Shown: piece after piece, positions 34,497 to 46,613 of the stretch
Numbering within the stretch: the stretch's first letter is position 1
Layout: the number at the start of each line of letters is the position of its first letter
Source of the DNA: Omphiscola glabra
Lineage: Eukaryota > Mollusca > Gastropoda > Lymnaeidae
Reading direction: 5' to 3'
NCBI GenBank assembly: GCA_964017045.1
Contig: OZ024795.1
Location: 28,496,366 to 28,560,365, forward strand
DNA: 64,000 nucleotides
The notes under the pieces: model-generated
What the model was told of the DNA's origin: nothing
Databases searched by the model: none
The model's input: the letters and a program-made list of their open reading frames with translations, nothing else
Program-made: the position numbers and the translations under genes

Positions 34497-35368
34497 AAAG
34501 ATATCTAGTGAGATATTGTTATCTAGTGAGATAAAGTTATCTAGTGAGATAAAGTTGTCTAGTGAGATAAAGTTGTCTAGCGAGATAAAGTTGTCTAGCG
34601 AGATAAAGTTGTCTAGTGAGATAAAGTTGTCTAGTGAGATAAAGTTGTCTAGCGAGATAAAGTTGTCTAGCGAGATAAAGTTGTCTAGTGAGATAAAGTT
34701 GTCTAGTGAGATAAAGTTGTCTAGCGAGATAAAGTTGTCTAGTGAGATAAAGTTGTCTAGTGAGATAAAGTTGTCTAGCGAGATAAAGTTGTCTAGTGAG
34801 ATAAAGTTGTCTAGTGAGATAAAGTTGTCTAGTGAGATAAAGTTGTCTGGTGAGATAAAGTTGTCTAGTGAGATAAAGTTATCTAGTGAGATATTGTTAT
34901 CTAGTGAGATAAAGTTATCTAGTGAGATATTGTTATCTGGTGAGATAAAGTTATCTAGTGAGATATTGTTATCTGGTGAGATAATGTTATCTAGTGAGAT
35001 ATTGTTATCTAGTGAGATAAAGTTATCTAGTGAGATATTGTTAGCTAGTGAGATAAAGTTATCTGGTGAGATAATGTTATCTAGTGAGATAAAGTTATCT
35101 AGTGAGATAATGTTATCTAGTGAGATCATGTTATCTAGTGAGATAAAGTTGTCTAGTGAGATAGTGTCATCTAGTGAGATATGTTTTCTAGTGAGATAAC
35201 GTTATCTAGTGAGATAAAGTTATCTAGTGATATAATGTATCTAGTGATATAAAGTTATTTAGTGAGATAATGTTATCTAGTGAGATAAAGTTATCTAGTG
35301 AGATAATTTTATCTAGCGAGATAATGTTATCTAGTGAGATAAAGTTATCTAGTGAGATAATGTTATCC
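34497..35368. repeat. 18-bp minisatellite (GTTATCTAGTGAGATAAA)n, 0.87 kb
   Basis: About 48 units. The middle uses GTTGTCTAG..., the right part alternates AAAG/ATTG/AATG. Every unit contains AGATAA or a close variant. The six-codon period without stops gives open frames on both strands, 227 and 215 codons. Confidence 0.98.
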
Positions 35369-35727
35369 TTGCTTAGCCAAACATCAAATTAGGCCATCGT
35401 AAGCTGTCATGTTTACTTTGACTTACTCAACCTCTTTCTGATACAAAGTACATAACTATTGGGGTGTCGGCGGGATTGTGGTGAATATCACGAACCGTTC
35501 GAATGACAAAACTCGGGGTCATTTTAATTAACCCACCTATCCCCAAACACCCCCCTCACCCCAACCTTTATAGTAGACAGACGCATGACGTTGCAGACCG
35601 CATGTCTCAAGACATCATTACAGGAAGGAAAAGTGGCCAAACAAACTGAAGGGCCCCCTCTTCTAGCTCAAGTCGCGGGACGTTCAAGTGTGTCGTCACA
35701 CCAACTTGGCATATGTCAGATAGGCGT

Positions 35728-36672
35728 GAAGTTGGTCCTAAAGTTGATCTTATGGGAAGTTAGTCCTAAAGTTGATCTTATGGGAAGTTAGTATTAAAGT
35801 TGATCTTATGGGAAGTGAGCCATAAAGTTGATCTTATGGGAAGTTAATCCTAAAGTTGATCTTATGGGAAGTTAGTCCTAAACTTGGTCTTATGGGAAAT
35901 TAGTCCTAAAGTTGATCTTGTGGGAATTTAGTCCTAAAGTTTATTTTATGGGAAGTTAGCCCTAAAGTTGATCTTATGGGAAGTTAGTCCTAAAGTTGAT
36001 CTTATGGGAAGTTAGTCCTAAAGTTGATCTTATGGGAAGTTAGCCTTAAAGTTGATCTTATGGGAAGTTAGCCCTAACGTTGATCTTATGGGAAGTTAGT
36101 CCTAAAGTTGATCTTATGGGAAGTTAGTCCTAAAGTTGATCTTATGGGAAGTTAGCCCTAAAGTTGATCTTATGGGAAGTTAGTCCTAAATTTGATCTTA
36201 TGGGAAGTTAGTCCTAAAGTTGATATTATGGGAAGTTAGTCCTAAAGTTGATTTTATGGGAAGTTAGTCCTAAAGTTGATCTTATGGGAAGTTAGTCCTA
36301 AAGTTGATCTTATGGGAAGTTAGTCCTAAAGTTGATCTTATGGGAAGTTAGCCCTAAAGTTGATCTTGTGGGAAGTTATTCCTAAAGTTGATCTTATGGG
36401 AAGTTAATCCTAAAGTTGATCTTATGGGAAGGTAGTCCTAAAGTTGATCTTATGGGAAGTTATTCCTAAAGTTGATCTTATGGGAAGTTTGCCCTAAAGT
36501 TGATCTTATGGGAAGTTAGTCCTAAAGTTGATCTTGTGGGAAGTTAGCCCTAAAGTTGATCTTGTGGGAAGTTAGCCCTAAAGTTGATATTATGGGAAGT
36601 TAGCCCTAAAGTTGATCTTATGGGAAGTTAGCCCTAAAGTTGATCTTGTGTGACGTTAGTCCTAAAGTTGAG
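35728..36672. repeat. 28-bp minisatellite, CCTAAAGTTGATCTTATGGG
   Basis: About 33 units with scattered point changes. Confidence 0.97.
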
Positions 36673-37254
36673 CTGTGGGGATCCATACATTACATCATAT
36701 TGCAGCGTCAATCATCACTGGCATGTCACAGCAACAGCCATTGACTACTAACACCATATGTATTACACTATATGATGCCCTTCTTAGGGATCCTGACTTC
36801 GATGCTATGTTTCTGAGACTTACAATTACGGTGACATATATAAGAGTTTAAAAAATACGTATATTCGGTGCTAACTATTCGGGTTACTTAGGAAACTTTA
36901 GTAGAACCATTAATATAGAGGTAAGGAGAGCCGCGTCGACAGTTTGGGAACCTCGGGTGGGCATGACAAGGGTCGGCTAGTTCGATTGAAGGATTCAGGA
37001 ATGTCTAGATGTGGTCTGTGTCTGAGTCTGTGTCTGTGTCAGATCAGCTGAGTTATAGGATTAAATGGGTCGTGTTGATCTTCGGTTGCCAGGCGGGTGA
37101 CTCCGGTACGCAAAGTTAACAGTCAAAGAGTCACAGATGTAGAACAGGGTTCAAAGTCAATGAGTCTATTTGCGGTGACGCATTTACCTCTGCATCTCGA
37201 TAAGATGCAGACACGACAACATTGAAGTGTCTGCTTCTAGTCTTTAGAAAGGAA
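36673..37254. other. Non-repetitive stretch
   Basis: A short GTCTGTGTCTGA repeat at about 37,015. No gene. Confidence 0.4.
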
Positions 37255-37330
37255 AATAAGAGACATCTAAAATAAGGGACATCTAATTAAGGGACATCTC
37301 ACTTAAGGGACAACTAATATAAGGGACATT
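37255..37330. repeat. Short imperfect repeat, AAGGGACATCTAA
   Basis: About five units of 13-17 bp. Confidence 0.8.
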
Positions 37331-37439
37331 ATGTACTAAAGACATTTGGTATTTTATCACAGACAATCCAGATAAGTTGCTGATAATAAAGAGAAATATT
37401 GATGGATATTTTATATATGCTTTTGAATCAATGAAAACA

Positions 37440-37880
37440 TAGATGGATTGACGGATGGAATGACGGATAATAAAGGGAATGATATTACAGATGATTGGTG
37501 TTTGGATGGACTAACGGGTGGATGTAATGGATGAATTGTTTCAACAGTGGATAGATGGATGATAGTGAATCTATGAATGAAAATATGAATGCTCTGTAGA
37601 AGGATTCATGGATAGCTTTATAGATAGGATGAATTAACGGATTGAAAAATGTACAGATTGGCAGTGGATGCATTCAATGGTGGATTATATTTTTAGTAAT
37701 GAAATGTTTATACTTTAATCGACGGATGCGTGTAGGAAGAAGATGCTGGATGGATGCTAGATGGATGCTGGATGGATTCTTAATGGATGCTGGATGGATG
37801 CTGGATGGCTGAATGGGTAATGGGTGAATGATGTTTGGCATAATTGATGCTAGATTGATGGATGCTTTGAAAGATCTAAA
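37440..37880. repeat. Degenerate GGAT-rich repeat
   Basis: Irregular GATGGAT-type units, clearest at 37,740-37,810 (GATGCTGGATG). Confidence 0.75.
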
Positions 37881-38320
37881 GTAAATGTGTACGACAGCTG
37901 TATTCATTGTTACGAGTTGATCCGTTCTTAACTTATTTCGTCTCTTGGCCTGTTTGACCCGCCCGGCATGCCGTGTCTGCCAGATGGAGAGCAAGAAGAC
38001 TCTGTGAAAAAAAAATATGCAGCCCCGAATACAGCGGGCTTTTATCGCCAAAGAAACACCGCCATGTTCACTTCAAGAAAAAACAACGCAAGCATTCTGC
38101 GAGTTTATCTCCTCACGTTTCTCCTACAAACTGCCGGCATTTTAAGCTACGGATCGTTTCGTTTTCGTGACCTCTACGATAAGATAAAAAAAAAATGAAG
38201 GCATTGACGAAATTCGCCCTCTGACCTTTTCAACTTTTAAGCAAAGGGGATCTACTCTTCGTAAAGCACTTCCATGGTTGTGGGCGTCTTCGCTCTGCGT
38301 TTAGCTTATTCGTGTTACTT
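37881..38320. other. Non-repetitive stretch with a 76-codon open frame
   Basis: The + frame 37968-38198 has a hydrophobic segment LRVYLLTFLLQTAGILSYG and a basic end. It does not come from a tandem repeat, but nothing supports expression. Confidence 0.2.
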
Positions 38321-38490
38321 CATCATCATCATGTCCCTTAGTCCTTGGACCGTTGGGGCGCCACAGATGACATGAAAACTATCCTTCTCCATTCCTCTCT
38401 GACTTCTGCACTACGCATAGCATCGACTAGTTTTAGTCCCGTCCACTCTTTGATGTTATCTTCCCATCTTTTTCTGTCTTCTGTCTTCTG
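38321..38490 (-). mobile_element. RTE/LINE-like 3' fragment on the minus strand
   Basis: On the minus strand the translation gives KRWEDNIKEWTGLKLVDAM and EEWRRIV, typical of LINE ORF C-termini in invertebrates. It ends in a (ATG)n tail, seen as CATCATCATC on the + strand at 38,321. A different subfamily from the copies at 15 and 17 kb. Confidence 0.75.
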
Positions 38491-38633
38491 TGTCACTTAC
38501 ACATTGACAAAGAGCTGAAACCTGGCAGGTGGCTTTTAGTTATCGTCAAAATGTTTTTTTTTTTTTTACAAAGTCTCTTTTTTCAAATATATTTTACGAC
38601 CGTTCATTAGGGTTAGTGTTAGAGCTTCTAGAC

Positions 38634-38780
38634 CAGCGGTTCTCAACCTGCGAGTCGCGACCCATTTGGGGATGCTCTACAGTGTTGAAGTAGCCATGAA
38701 ATAATTTTGTGGCTGGGGGTCGCCATAACATGAGGAACTGTATTAAAGGGTCGTGGCATTGGGAAGGTTGAGAACCACTG
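38634..38780 (+). mobile_element. SPIN-like hAT MITE, copy 2
   Basis: 147-bp element with ends CAGCGGTTCTCAACCT and, on the other strand, CAGTGGTTCTCAACCT. Flanks TTCTAGAC (38626-38633) and TTATAGAT (38781-38788) agree at 6 of 8 positions, a decayed target-site duplication. Over the 46 bases at the shared end it differs from copy 1 at only about 2 positions, so both come from one young family. The internal part is shorter than in copy 1. Confidence 0.85.
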
Positions 38781-39227
38781 TTATAGATGGTAATGAAGCG
38801 TTAGGGTCAGAGCTTCCCTGGGTGGGGTAATGGTTTAGTGGGGTTAGAGCAATTTAATCAAAGGCGGACACGACCATTAAATTAGTCAAAGGCGGACACG
38901 TTCTTATATTTTTAAAAGGGGGACATTCGTCACAATGCGGATGTAGGTGTCCCAATGATTTCAATCAAGCTAATATTTATACTGTTACCCGTCCCTTCTA
39001 TCTGTAGCGGCCTTGACCTCGCCAGCTTTGTGTGTGTGTCCTTCCTGGTGGGATGTGTTCACACGCGTATTTACTTAATGTTAGCATTCGCTGATATCTT
39101 TTTACCTGTCATGGCAGGCAGCAACCGGGGGGTACCTAATGATGAAATAAGACCACGTGACTCGGTTGTTCATCAAATAGATTTGTCATCGGACGAGATG
39201 ACCCCATCCTGAACTTGGTAAACTCCT
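38781..39227. other. Stretch after SPIN-like copy 2
   Basis: Contains a short duplication of CAAAGGCGGACACG at about 38,860 and 38,885. No gene. Confidence 0.4.
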
Positions 39228-39405
39228 GCTTATGATACACAGGATGATACAATTATATATTGGATGATACAATGATATACATTATAATACAGTGATGAAC
39301 ATTATGATCCGGTGATATACATTACGATACAATTATATCCACAATGATACAATGATATACTTTATGTACAATGATATAAACCTGAATACAAATGACATAC
39401 ATTGT
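39228..39405. repeat. ~19 bp array, GATACAATGATATACATTA
   Basis: About nine diverged units. Confidence 0.88.
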
Positions 39406-39554
39406 GACAACTATCTCATTGCATTTGGTTCCTGCTTAAGTTTAGGAAGGTGAAAACCATTTGGCCAGCTTAACAGTAGTCGAGTGAAAGAATACTGATG
39501 GGTGGTGAGAGGAAGGGGATACATACAGGGAAATAGGACAGATAGTGTGATGAG

Positions 39555-39828
39555 TGAGCGAGAGAGTATGTGTGAGTGACTGCTTTTTGGAGTCATAGAG
39601 AGCGAGAGGGAGAGAGAGAGAGAGAGAGAAAGAGCGTGAAAGAGATTGTGTGTGAGAGAGAGATTGTGTGAGAGAGAGCGTGTGTGAGAGAGAGGAAGTG
39701 AGAGAGAGAGTGAGATAGAGAGAGAGTGAGAGTTAGAGGGAGGGGTGAGAGAGAGAGTGAGAGCGAGATTTAGAGAGTGCCAGTGAGAGAGAGAGAGTGA
39801 GAGAAACAGTGAGAGAGATAGGGATAGA
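39555..39828. repeat. Purine microsatellite (GA-rich)
   Basis: (GA)n with GTGTGTGAG interruptions. Confidence 0.95.
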
Positions 39829-39838
39829 GAAGTGCTAG

Positions 39839-40123
39839 CCAGCTGGGCAACAACCGGCCAAAGCGTTTCAGTTACAGCTGGGCAACAACCGGCCAAAGCG
39901 TTTCAGTTACAGCTGGGCACAACCGGCCACAGAGTTTCAGTTACAGCTGGGCAACAACCGGCCACAGAGTTTCAGTTACAGCTGGGCAACAACCGGCCAC
40001 AGAGTTTCAGTTACAGCTGGGCAACAACCGGCCACAGAGTTTCAGTTACAGCTGGGCAACAACCGGCCAAAGCGTTTCAGTTACAGCTGGGCAACAACCG
40101 GCCACAGAGTTTCAGTTACAGCG
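39839..40123. repeat. 35-36 bp array, CAGTTACAGCTGGGCAACAA
   Basis: Eight units; two sub-types, CCAAAGCG and CCACAGAG. Each unit holds a CAGCTG E-box and AACCGG. Confidence 0.96.
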
Positions 40124-40287
40124 GTCCAAATGTCAGTAGAACTTTGCGAGGTATTTCTTCAATTCACAGTTTCTTTGTTTTGAAAATTTACGTTTTGTCT
40201 TCACATTCCTGGCATTTGTCTTCTCATCCACACGATGTCGTTTAGTGCAGGTAAAGAATCTGGCTCTAGAAAGGTTGTTGGAGAAGG

Positions 40288-40454
40288 TATCTCCTCCACC
40301 CCCACCCCCACTCCCCCTCCCGTGGACCAGTGTTCTGTGTTTAAAGTCTTGTAGTGCGTAATTTGATGACGTCACGGTATCTTCTCCTCCACCTCACTCC
40401 CCACTCCCAGTGTTCTGTATTTAAAGTCTTGTAGTGCGTAATTTGATGACGTCA
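40288..40454. repeat. Two-copy duplication, each with a CRE palindrome
   Basis: Both copies contain GTCTTGTAGTGCGTAATTTG followed by ATGACGTCAC (TGACGTCA at 40367-40374 and 40447-40454). The period is about 80 bp. Confidence 0.92.
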
Positions 40455-40750
40455 CACGAGAAACGAGCCAGCATGGCAACTGTTTTTTGTTGGTTTTTTT
40501 TTTAATCTTAAGTGAGGCGGGCACGAGGGTTCTCACGCTCTCTAGAACATTCTGCCAGGGACTGAGACGGGCAGGTTGTTCTTAAAAGCATGTTGTTGTT
40601 TTTAAATTAAGTTTGGAAAGTCTCAGGCTGTATGTAGAAATATGGACAAGAAAAGGGCGCAAATTACTCTTGTCACCTGTGGGTGCGCTCAGCTCAATGT
40701 TGAGATTTTGACATTGTTGCGCTCTTTTAAATAGGCAAATCTCGACATTA

Positions 40751-41013
40751 CTCCAACTCTATGTTGCCATAAGTGATACCTAATCCAACTCTATGTTGCC
40801 ATAAGTGATACCTAATCCAACTCTATGATGACATATGTAATAGCTCATCCAACTCTATGATGCCATATGTAATAGCTCATCCAACTCTATCATGACATAT
40901 GTAATAGCTCATCCAACTCTATGATGCCATATGTAATAGCTCATCCAACTCTATGATGCCATATGTAATAGCTCATCCAACTCTATGATGCCATATGTAA
41001 CAGATAATCCAAC
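40751..41013. repeat. 31-32 bp array, CATCCAACTCTATGATGCCA
   Basis: About 8.5 units. Confidence 0.95.
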
Positions 41014-41986
41014 CAACTGAAGACTCTAAACTGTTTTATTTCGTCAATATTTTTTTTAAAAACAATTTTACTGTGACGATTTCAGGTTTAAAAAAAAATA
41101 TATAATTTCAGAATTCCTGCAGGCAGCCTAGATTAAATTCACAACAGGATGAAAAAGAACGCCATCTATTCCATTCCGTGGGGGGGGGGGGGGGGTTTTA
41201 AATCATTTTTAGATCCTCCACAAAGAGTTAGAACCCCTGAAAGATAAGCCATTTGATTGAATAATTATAATCATTTCCTTGTGTATCACTGGTTAAAAAA
41301 CATACGGTTTTGTTTGCTTGTTGTAAATTTTTTTTTTTTTAGTTTTTTTTTTTTTTTTTAAGTAAGTGAATGGTCTGTGGCAGGATTGCAGTTATTAAAT
41401 GTGTCGGAAGACAATAATCATTGTTAGGTTCAAGCGCGTGTGTCGTCTGTGGGTCCATCTCGTGGCTGTCGGTAGGACAGTGCCACGATATTATACGTCA
41501 TAGACCCATTTGTGTAACTACATATACGTCATTTCCGGTAATGGTTGAACTGATACCGCGAAATTATTGATGTCTTTTTTTTTTAATGGCGAACAAACAT
41601 AATAAGTAGGTTGTCACGTCACGGAGTGGTTCGGGGCTACTTGGGACAAAAATTGTTTTTTTGTTTTTGTTTTGTTTTTTTAAATCCTGTCTAGTGTCGG
41701 TGAGAAAAGGTGCATGGGGTCACTATATAAAAGCTAAGACAAGTTTAGTTTCGAAATTAGCAGGTTGAAATTTGAAAGGTTTTTCTTTTTTCCTTTTAAT
41801 TTCGTTAATTTGTGCTGCAGACCGTCCTTTCCTAATAAAAGTTAACGACCGAGAGATGAAACTAGAAATGTTTAGCGTGGACCACGCATGCCACGTAAAA
41901 TATGTTGTGAAATCATGAGTTGTTAAATTAGTTAGCGTAAAATTGTGCAACGATTGAAGCTTATGGGAAAGCGAAGATGGCAGCTT

Positions 41987-41987
<1 letters not shown>
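41014..41987. other. Stretch upstream of the Helitron
   Basis: Homopolymer T and A runs. A TATA-like CTATATAAAAG at about 41,723 with GTCACGTCAC about 110 bases upstream is an isolated promoter-like pair. Confidence 0.3.
41180..41195. repeat. Poly-G run
   Basis: About 16 consecutive G. Confidence 0.95.
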
Positions 41988-42042
<55 letters not shown>

Positions 42043-43629
42043 TGAAAATTTGTTTGTTGGTTTGTTTGTCTGTTCCACAAAGGCTTTTAAATGGATTAAT
42101 GGAACTTGACCAAACTTGGCACATATATCCAGCATTATCCAGAATGAACTTTTAATAACATTTCGTTTGGGGCCGGGGGCCCCGAGTTCGTTTTTTTCTT
42201 ATATGAGCTATATAAAAAATGTTCAAACAAATACTCCTATGTGAATGGATAGATATCGATAAAACAGTACACGTACACTTGATTATCCATATTCAAATAC
42301 CGAAGGGTACTGAACTCATAATATCCATTCTCCTGGGGCCGGGGGCCCGATTTCATTTTTCCTTATATGAGCTATATAAATAGCGATAAGCTTAATACTC
42401 CTACATGAATGAATGGATCTTGACCAAACTTAGTACACATACACTTGATTATCCATACTCAAATACAAAAGGGTACTGAACTCATAATATCCATTCCTCA
42501 TGGGCCGGGGGCCCCATTTCATTTTTCCTTATATAAGCTATATAATATAAATATTAATAGGCTTAGACAACACTATAGGTTCTATGTGAATTGATGGATA
42601 TAGGCTTAGCGTTGTTGCAATACACTTCTTAGTCCATATGGAAATAACGGTGGATGTAAAACTAATAATATCCAATCTAGAATTTTCCAGAAAGTTCGAT
42701 AACTTTAAAACGCTATATCTAAGGCATTATTCAATAGATTTTAATGGGACAAATTTAAAATTTTAACTTCATATCTTAACTGAATGATTTTTGTAGGGCC
42801 CCATCTCAGGCAAAACTAATTCGGTACAATTATGGAATGGGCCCCGGGGCCCCTCTTTTAAATTAAATATACTACAGTTATAGAAATGCATTTAGTAGTA
42901 TAATTTTTCGTATTCGAAGAATAATTACTTAGAAAATACAGTTTTTACACAGTTCGAGGAGGATAATACATTTAATCTAGAAAGTTCCAGAAAGTTCTAT
43001 AAGTCAATAGGCTTAATACTTCTAGATTAATGGATGGATCTTGACCAAATTTGGCAGATACATATATCCACCATTATCCGGAAGGGAACCTTAATGGGTT
43101 ATGAACTTTTTATGACATGCCGTTTGGGGCCGGGGGCCCCGAATTCGTTTCTGTCTTATATGAGCTATATAATTAAAATGACTGACAAATACTCCTGCAT
43201 GAATAGATGGATTTTGACCAAACTTAGTAAACACATATTTGATTATCCATACTCAAATACCGAAGTGTACTGAACTCATAATATCCATCCCTCTGGGGCC
43301 GGGGGCCCTATTTCATTTTTCCTTATATAAGCTATATATAAATATCAATAGGCTTAGACCGGGACTAAACCGGTATCGGGATCCGACAGCTATCGTCATC
43401 CCACTGGTATCGAGCTTTCACCGGGATCGAAATACCGACGGGATTGGGATGATACCGGAATCGGGATCCAGAGGGATGAGAATCCCACCGGGAAACTGTA
43501 TGCTAACGGGAGCGGGATACCGACGGGATTGGGAGCCCACCGGGATCGGAAAAATTATAAGGCTGTAGACTTTTAAAGTTCCTTCGTTCCGAATGCTCTC
43601 CCGGCAAATTTGCTGGGTATATCGGCTAG
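41988..43629 (+). mobile_element. Non-autonomous Helitron
   Basis: The 5' end TC follows A (41987) and runs through a long (TA)n into TATAAAAGTGAAAATTTG and T/G-rich repeats, as in animal Helitron 5' ends. The 3' end has a hairpin CCGGCAAATTTGCTGG (43601-43616, 8-bp stem with one G-T pair), nine spacer bases, then CTAG (43626-43629) followed by host T, the expected A-T insertion. The interior carries four or five diverged copies of a block of roughly 150 bp with GGGGCCGGGGGCCC and TTATATGAGCTATATA. A subterminal stretch (43357-43550) is dense in CCGGGAT and CGGGATTGGGA motifs. No Rep/helicase frame is present. The 3' end is firm; the exact 5' base is less so because of the TA run. Confidence 0.78.
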
Positions 43630-44037
43630 TAAAATATATATTACACAGCACCACCCATAGAACGAACGAGAATCTCTTCCATCCCCGCCTCCGGGCCACC
43701 AAAATAGCTGTGCATCAGCTACAAATTTAGCATCAACCCGTAAGGGTGTGCTCAACGTCGCTGAATGATTATTTCGCGTCAGATGAAAGGAGACGGTTTG
43801 ACTTGGAGGGGAAACGGTTATGCTGTGTGTTAATTAGATCGTGGCTTTGTGCCCTCAATATCTTTTTGTAGAAATCTAGTTCCCAACTGTTCTTTTTAGT
43901 GCAAACTTAACGTTGAAAAGCAGGTCAGAGTTGACGCAGGTCAGAGTTGACACAGGTTAGTCGATGAAAGGATTCAATCAGAAACATTCATGAACAAAGA
44001 CACACGACATATTACGGGTTCTTCGCCATAGAAGACA
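43630..44037. other. Stretch between the Helitron and the 32-bp array
   Basis: No gene and no clear repeat. Confidence 0.4.
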
Positions 44038-45800
44038 GGTCGCTATATTATGGCTGGCTACTTAAGACGGGACAATTTATTATGGCTGGCTTCTTAAGAC
44101 GGGACAATTTATTATGGCTGGCTTCTTAAGACGGGACAATTTATTATGGCTGGCTTCTTAAGACGGGACAATTTATTATGGCTGGCTACTTAAGACGGGA
44201 CAATTTATTATGGCTGGCTACTTAAGACGGGACAATTTATTATGGCTGGCTACTTAAGACTGGTCGCTTTATTATGGCTGGCTACTTAAGACTGGTCGCT
44301 TTATTATGGCTGGCTACTTAAGACGGGACAATTTATTATGGCTGGCTACTTAAGACTGGTCGCTTTATTATGGCTGGCTACTTAAGACGGGACAATTTAT
44401 TAAGGCTGGCTACTTAAGACGGGACAATTTATTATGGCTGGCTACTTAAGACTGGTCGCTTTATTATGGATGGCTACTTAAGACGGGGAAATTTATTATG
44501 GCTGGCTACTTAAGACTGGTCGCTTTATTATGGCTGGCAACTTAAGACGGGACAATTTATTATGGCTGGCTACTTAAGACTGGTCACGGCTGGCTACTTA
44601 AGACATGTCGCTATATTATGGCTGGCTACTTAAGACAGGTCGCTATATTATGGCTGGCTACTTAAGACGGGACAATTTATTATGGCTGGCTACTTAAGAC
44701 TGGACAATTTATTATGGCTGGCTACTAAGACTGGTCACGGCTGGCTACTTAAGACAGGTCGCTATATTATGGCTGGCTACTTAAGACAGGTCGCTATATT
44801 ATGGCTGGCTACTTAAGACGGGACAATTTATTATGGCTGGCTACTTAAGACGGGGAAATTTATTATGGCTGGCTTCTTAAGACGGGACAATTTATTATGG
44901 CTGGCTACTTAAGACGGGACAATTTATTATGGCTGGCTTCTTAAGACGGGACAATTTATTATGGCTGGCTACTTAAGACGGGACAATTTATTATGGCTGG
45001 CTACTTAAGACGGGACAATTTATTATGGCTGGCTTCTTAAGACGGGACAATTTATTATGGCTGGCTTCTTAAGACGGGACAATTTATTATGGCTGGCTAC
45101 TTAAGACGGGACAATTTATTATGGCTGGCTACTTAAGACGGGACAATTTATTATGGCTGGCTACTTAAGACGGGACAATTTATTTTGGCTGACTTCTTAA
45201 GATGGGACAATTTATTATGGCTGGCTACTTAAGACGGGACAATTTATTATGGCTGGCTTCTTAAGACGGGACAATTTATTATGACTGGCTACTTAAGACG
45301 GGACAATTTATTATGGCTGGCTTCTTAAGACGGGACAATTTATTATGGCTGGCTACTTAAGACGGGACAATTTATTATGGCTGGCTACTTAAGACGGGAC
45401 AATTTATTATGGCTGGCTTCTTAAGACGGGACAATTTATTATGGCTGGCTACTTAAGACTGGACAATTTATTATGGCTGGCTACTTAAGACGGTACAATT
45501 TATTATGGCTGGCTACTTAAGACGGGACAATTTATTATGGCTGGCTACTTAAGACGGGACAATTTATTATGGCTGGCTACTTAAGACTGGTCACGGCTGG
45601 CTACTTAAGACAGGTCGCTATATTATGGCTGGCTACTTAAGACGGGACAATTTATTATGGCTGGCTACTTAAGACTGGTCACTTTATTATGGCTGGCAAC
45701 TTAAGACTGGTCGCTTTATTACGGCGTGCCATTCATAAAGACTGACCACTTTATGACGGCAGACCAATTTATGACGGTGGACCAATTTATGACGGTGGGC
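44038..45800. repeat. 32-bp minisatellite, 1.7 kb, with several unit types
   Basis: About 53 units sharing TATGGCTGGCTACTTAAGAC. Types differ in the linker: GGGACAATTTAT, TGGTCGCTTTAT, AGGTCGCTATAT and a shortened TGGTCACGG. The CTAC/CTTC variant adds a second axis. The last units (45,730-45,800) decay to TTTATGACGG repeats. Confidence 0.98.
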
Positions 45801-46069
45801 TACTCTTGTGTCCTATACGTAACTTTATATCACAAGAAGGCCATGGTAAATACTTCTTTCTTTGTGTTGGGGTTGCAGGCAAAGGTCACAATTTCATTGA
45901 ATCCGCCCCTGGATGTCGTGTCCTACCTTCAGAGACGTTGGTCATTAACATTAAAATAACTTTGTCAGTGAGGACGCTACCAGTCTGACTCTGCCTGGTT
46001 GTTGGAAGCTTTAACCAGATTATTCTACAGTGGATGGGGCTGTGCTCTGGTAGTATTTTGACCTTACAA
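45801..46069. other. Short non-repetitive stretch
   Basis: Nothing recognised; 60-77 codon frames start inside the array tail. Confidence 0.35.
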
Positions 46070-46613
46070 AGGTGGATCTTTCTCTCCGACTAGTAGCAGG
46101 CAAGTAGATCTTTCACCCCGACTAGAAGCTATCAAGTAGATCTTTCTGCCCAATTAGGAGCAGTCAAGTAGATCTTTCACCCCGGTTAGAAGCAGTCAAG
46201 TAGATCTTTCACCCCGACTAGAAGCTATCAAATAGATCTTTCAGCCCAATTAGGAGCAGTCAAGTAGATCTTTCACTCCGACTAGATGCAGTCAAGTAGA
46301 TCTTTCCCCCCGACTAGAAGCTATCAAATAGATCTTTCAGCCGGATTAGGAGCAGCCAAGTAGATCTCCCCCCTCCCCGACTAGAAGCTGTCAAGTACAT
46401 CTTTCTCCCCTACTAAGAGCAGCCAAGAAGAGCTTTCACCCCGACTAGGAGCAGCCAAGTAGATCTTTCACCCCGACTAGGAGCAGCCAAGTAGATCTTT
46501 CACCCCGACTAGGAGCAGCCAAGTAGATCTTTCACCCCGACTAGGAGCAGCCAAGTAGATCTTTCATCCCGACTAGTAGCAGCCAAGTAGATCTTTCACC
46601 CCGACTAGAAGCA
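46070..46613. repeat. 32-33 bp array, CAAGTAGATCTTTCACCCCG
   Basis: About 17 units; left half diverged, right half uniform. Confidence 0.96.

Noticed and set aside
34482..35199. Frames of 215 and 227 codons on opposite strands with hexapeptide repeats (SLDNFI, LSSEIK)
   Set aside because: Both follow from an 18-bp stop-free unit; open frames on both strands argue against selection on either.
35728..36672. CRISPR-like 28-bp periodicity (also 30-36 bp arrays elsewhere)
   Set aside because: Repeats are head-to-tail with no unique spacers and no cas genes; the DNA is eukaryotic.
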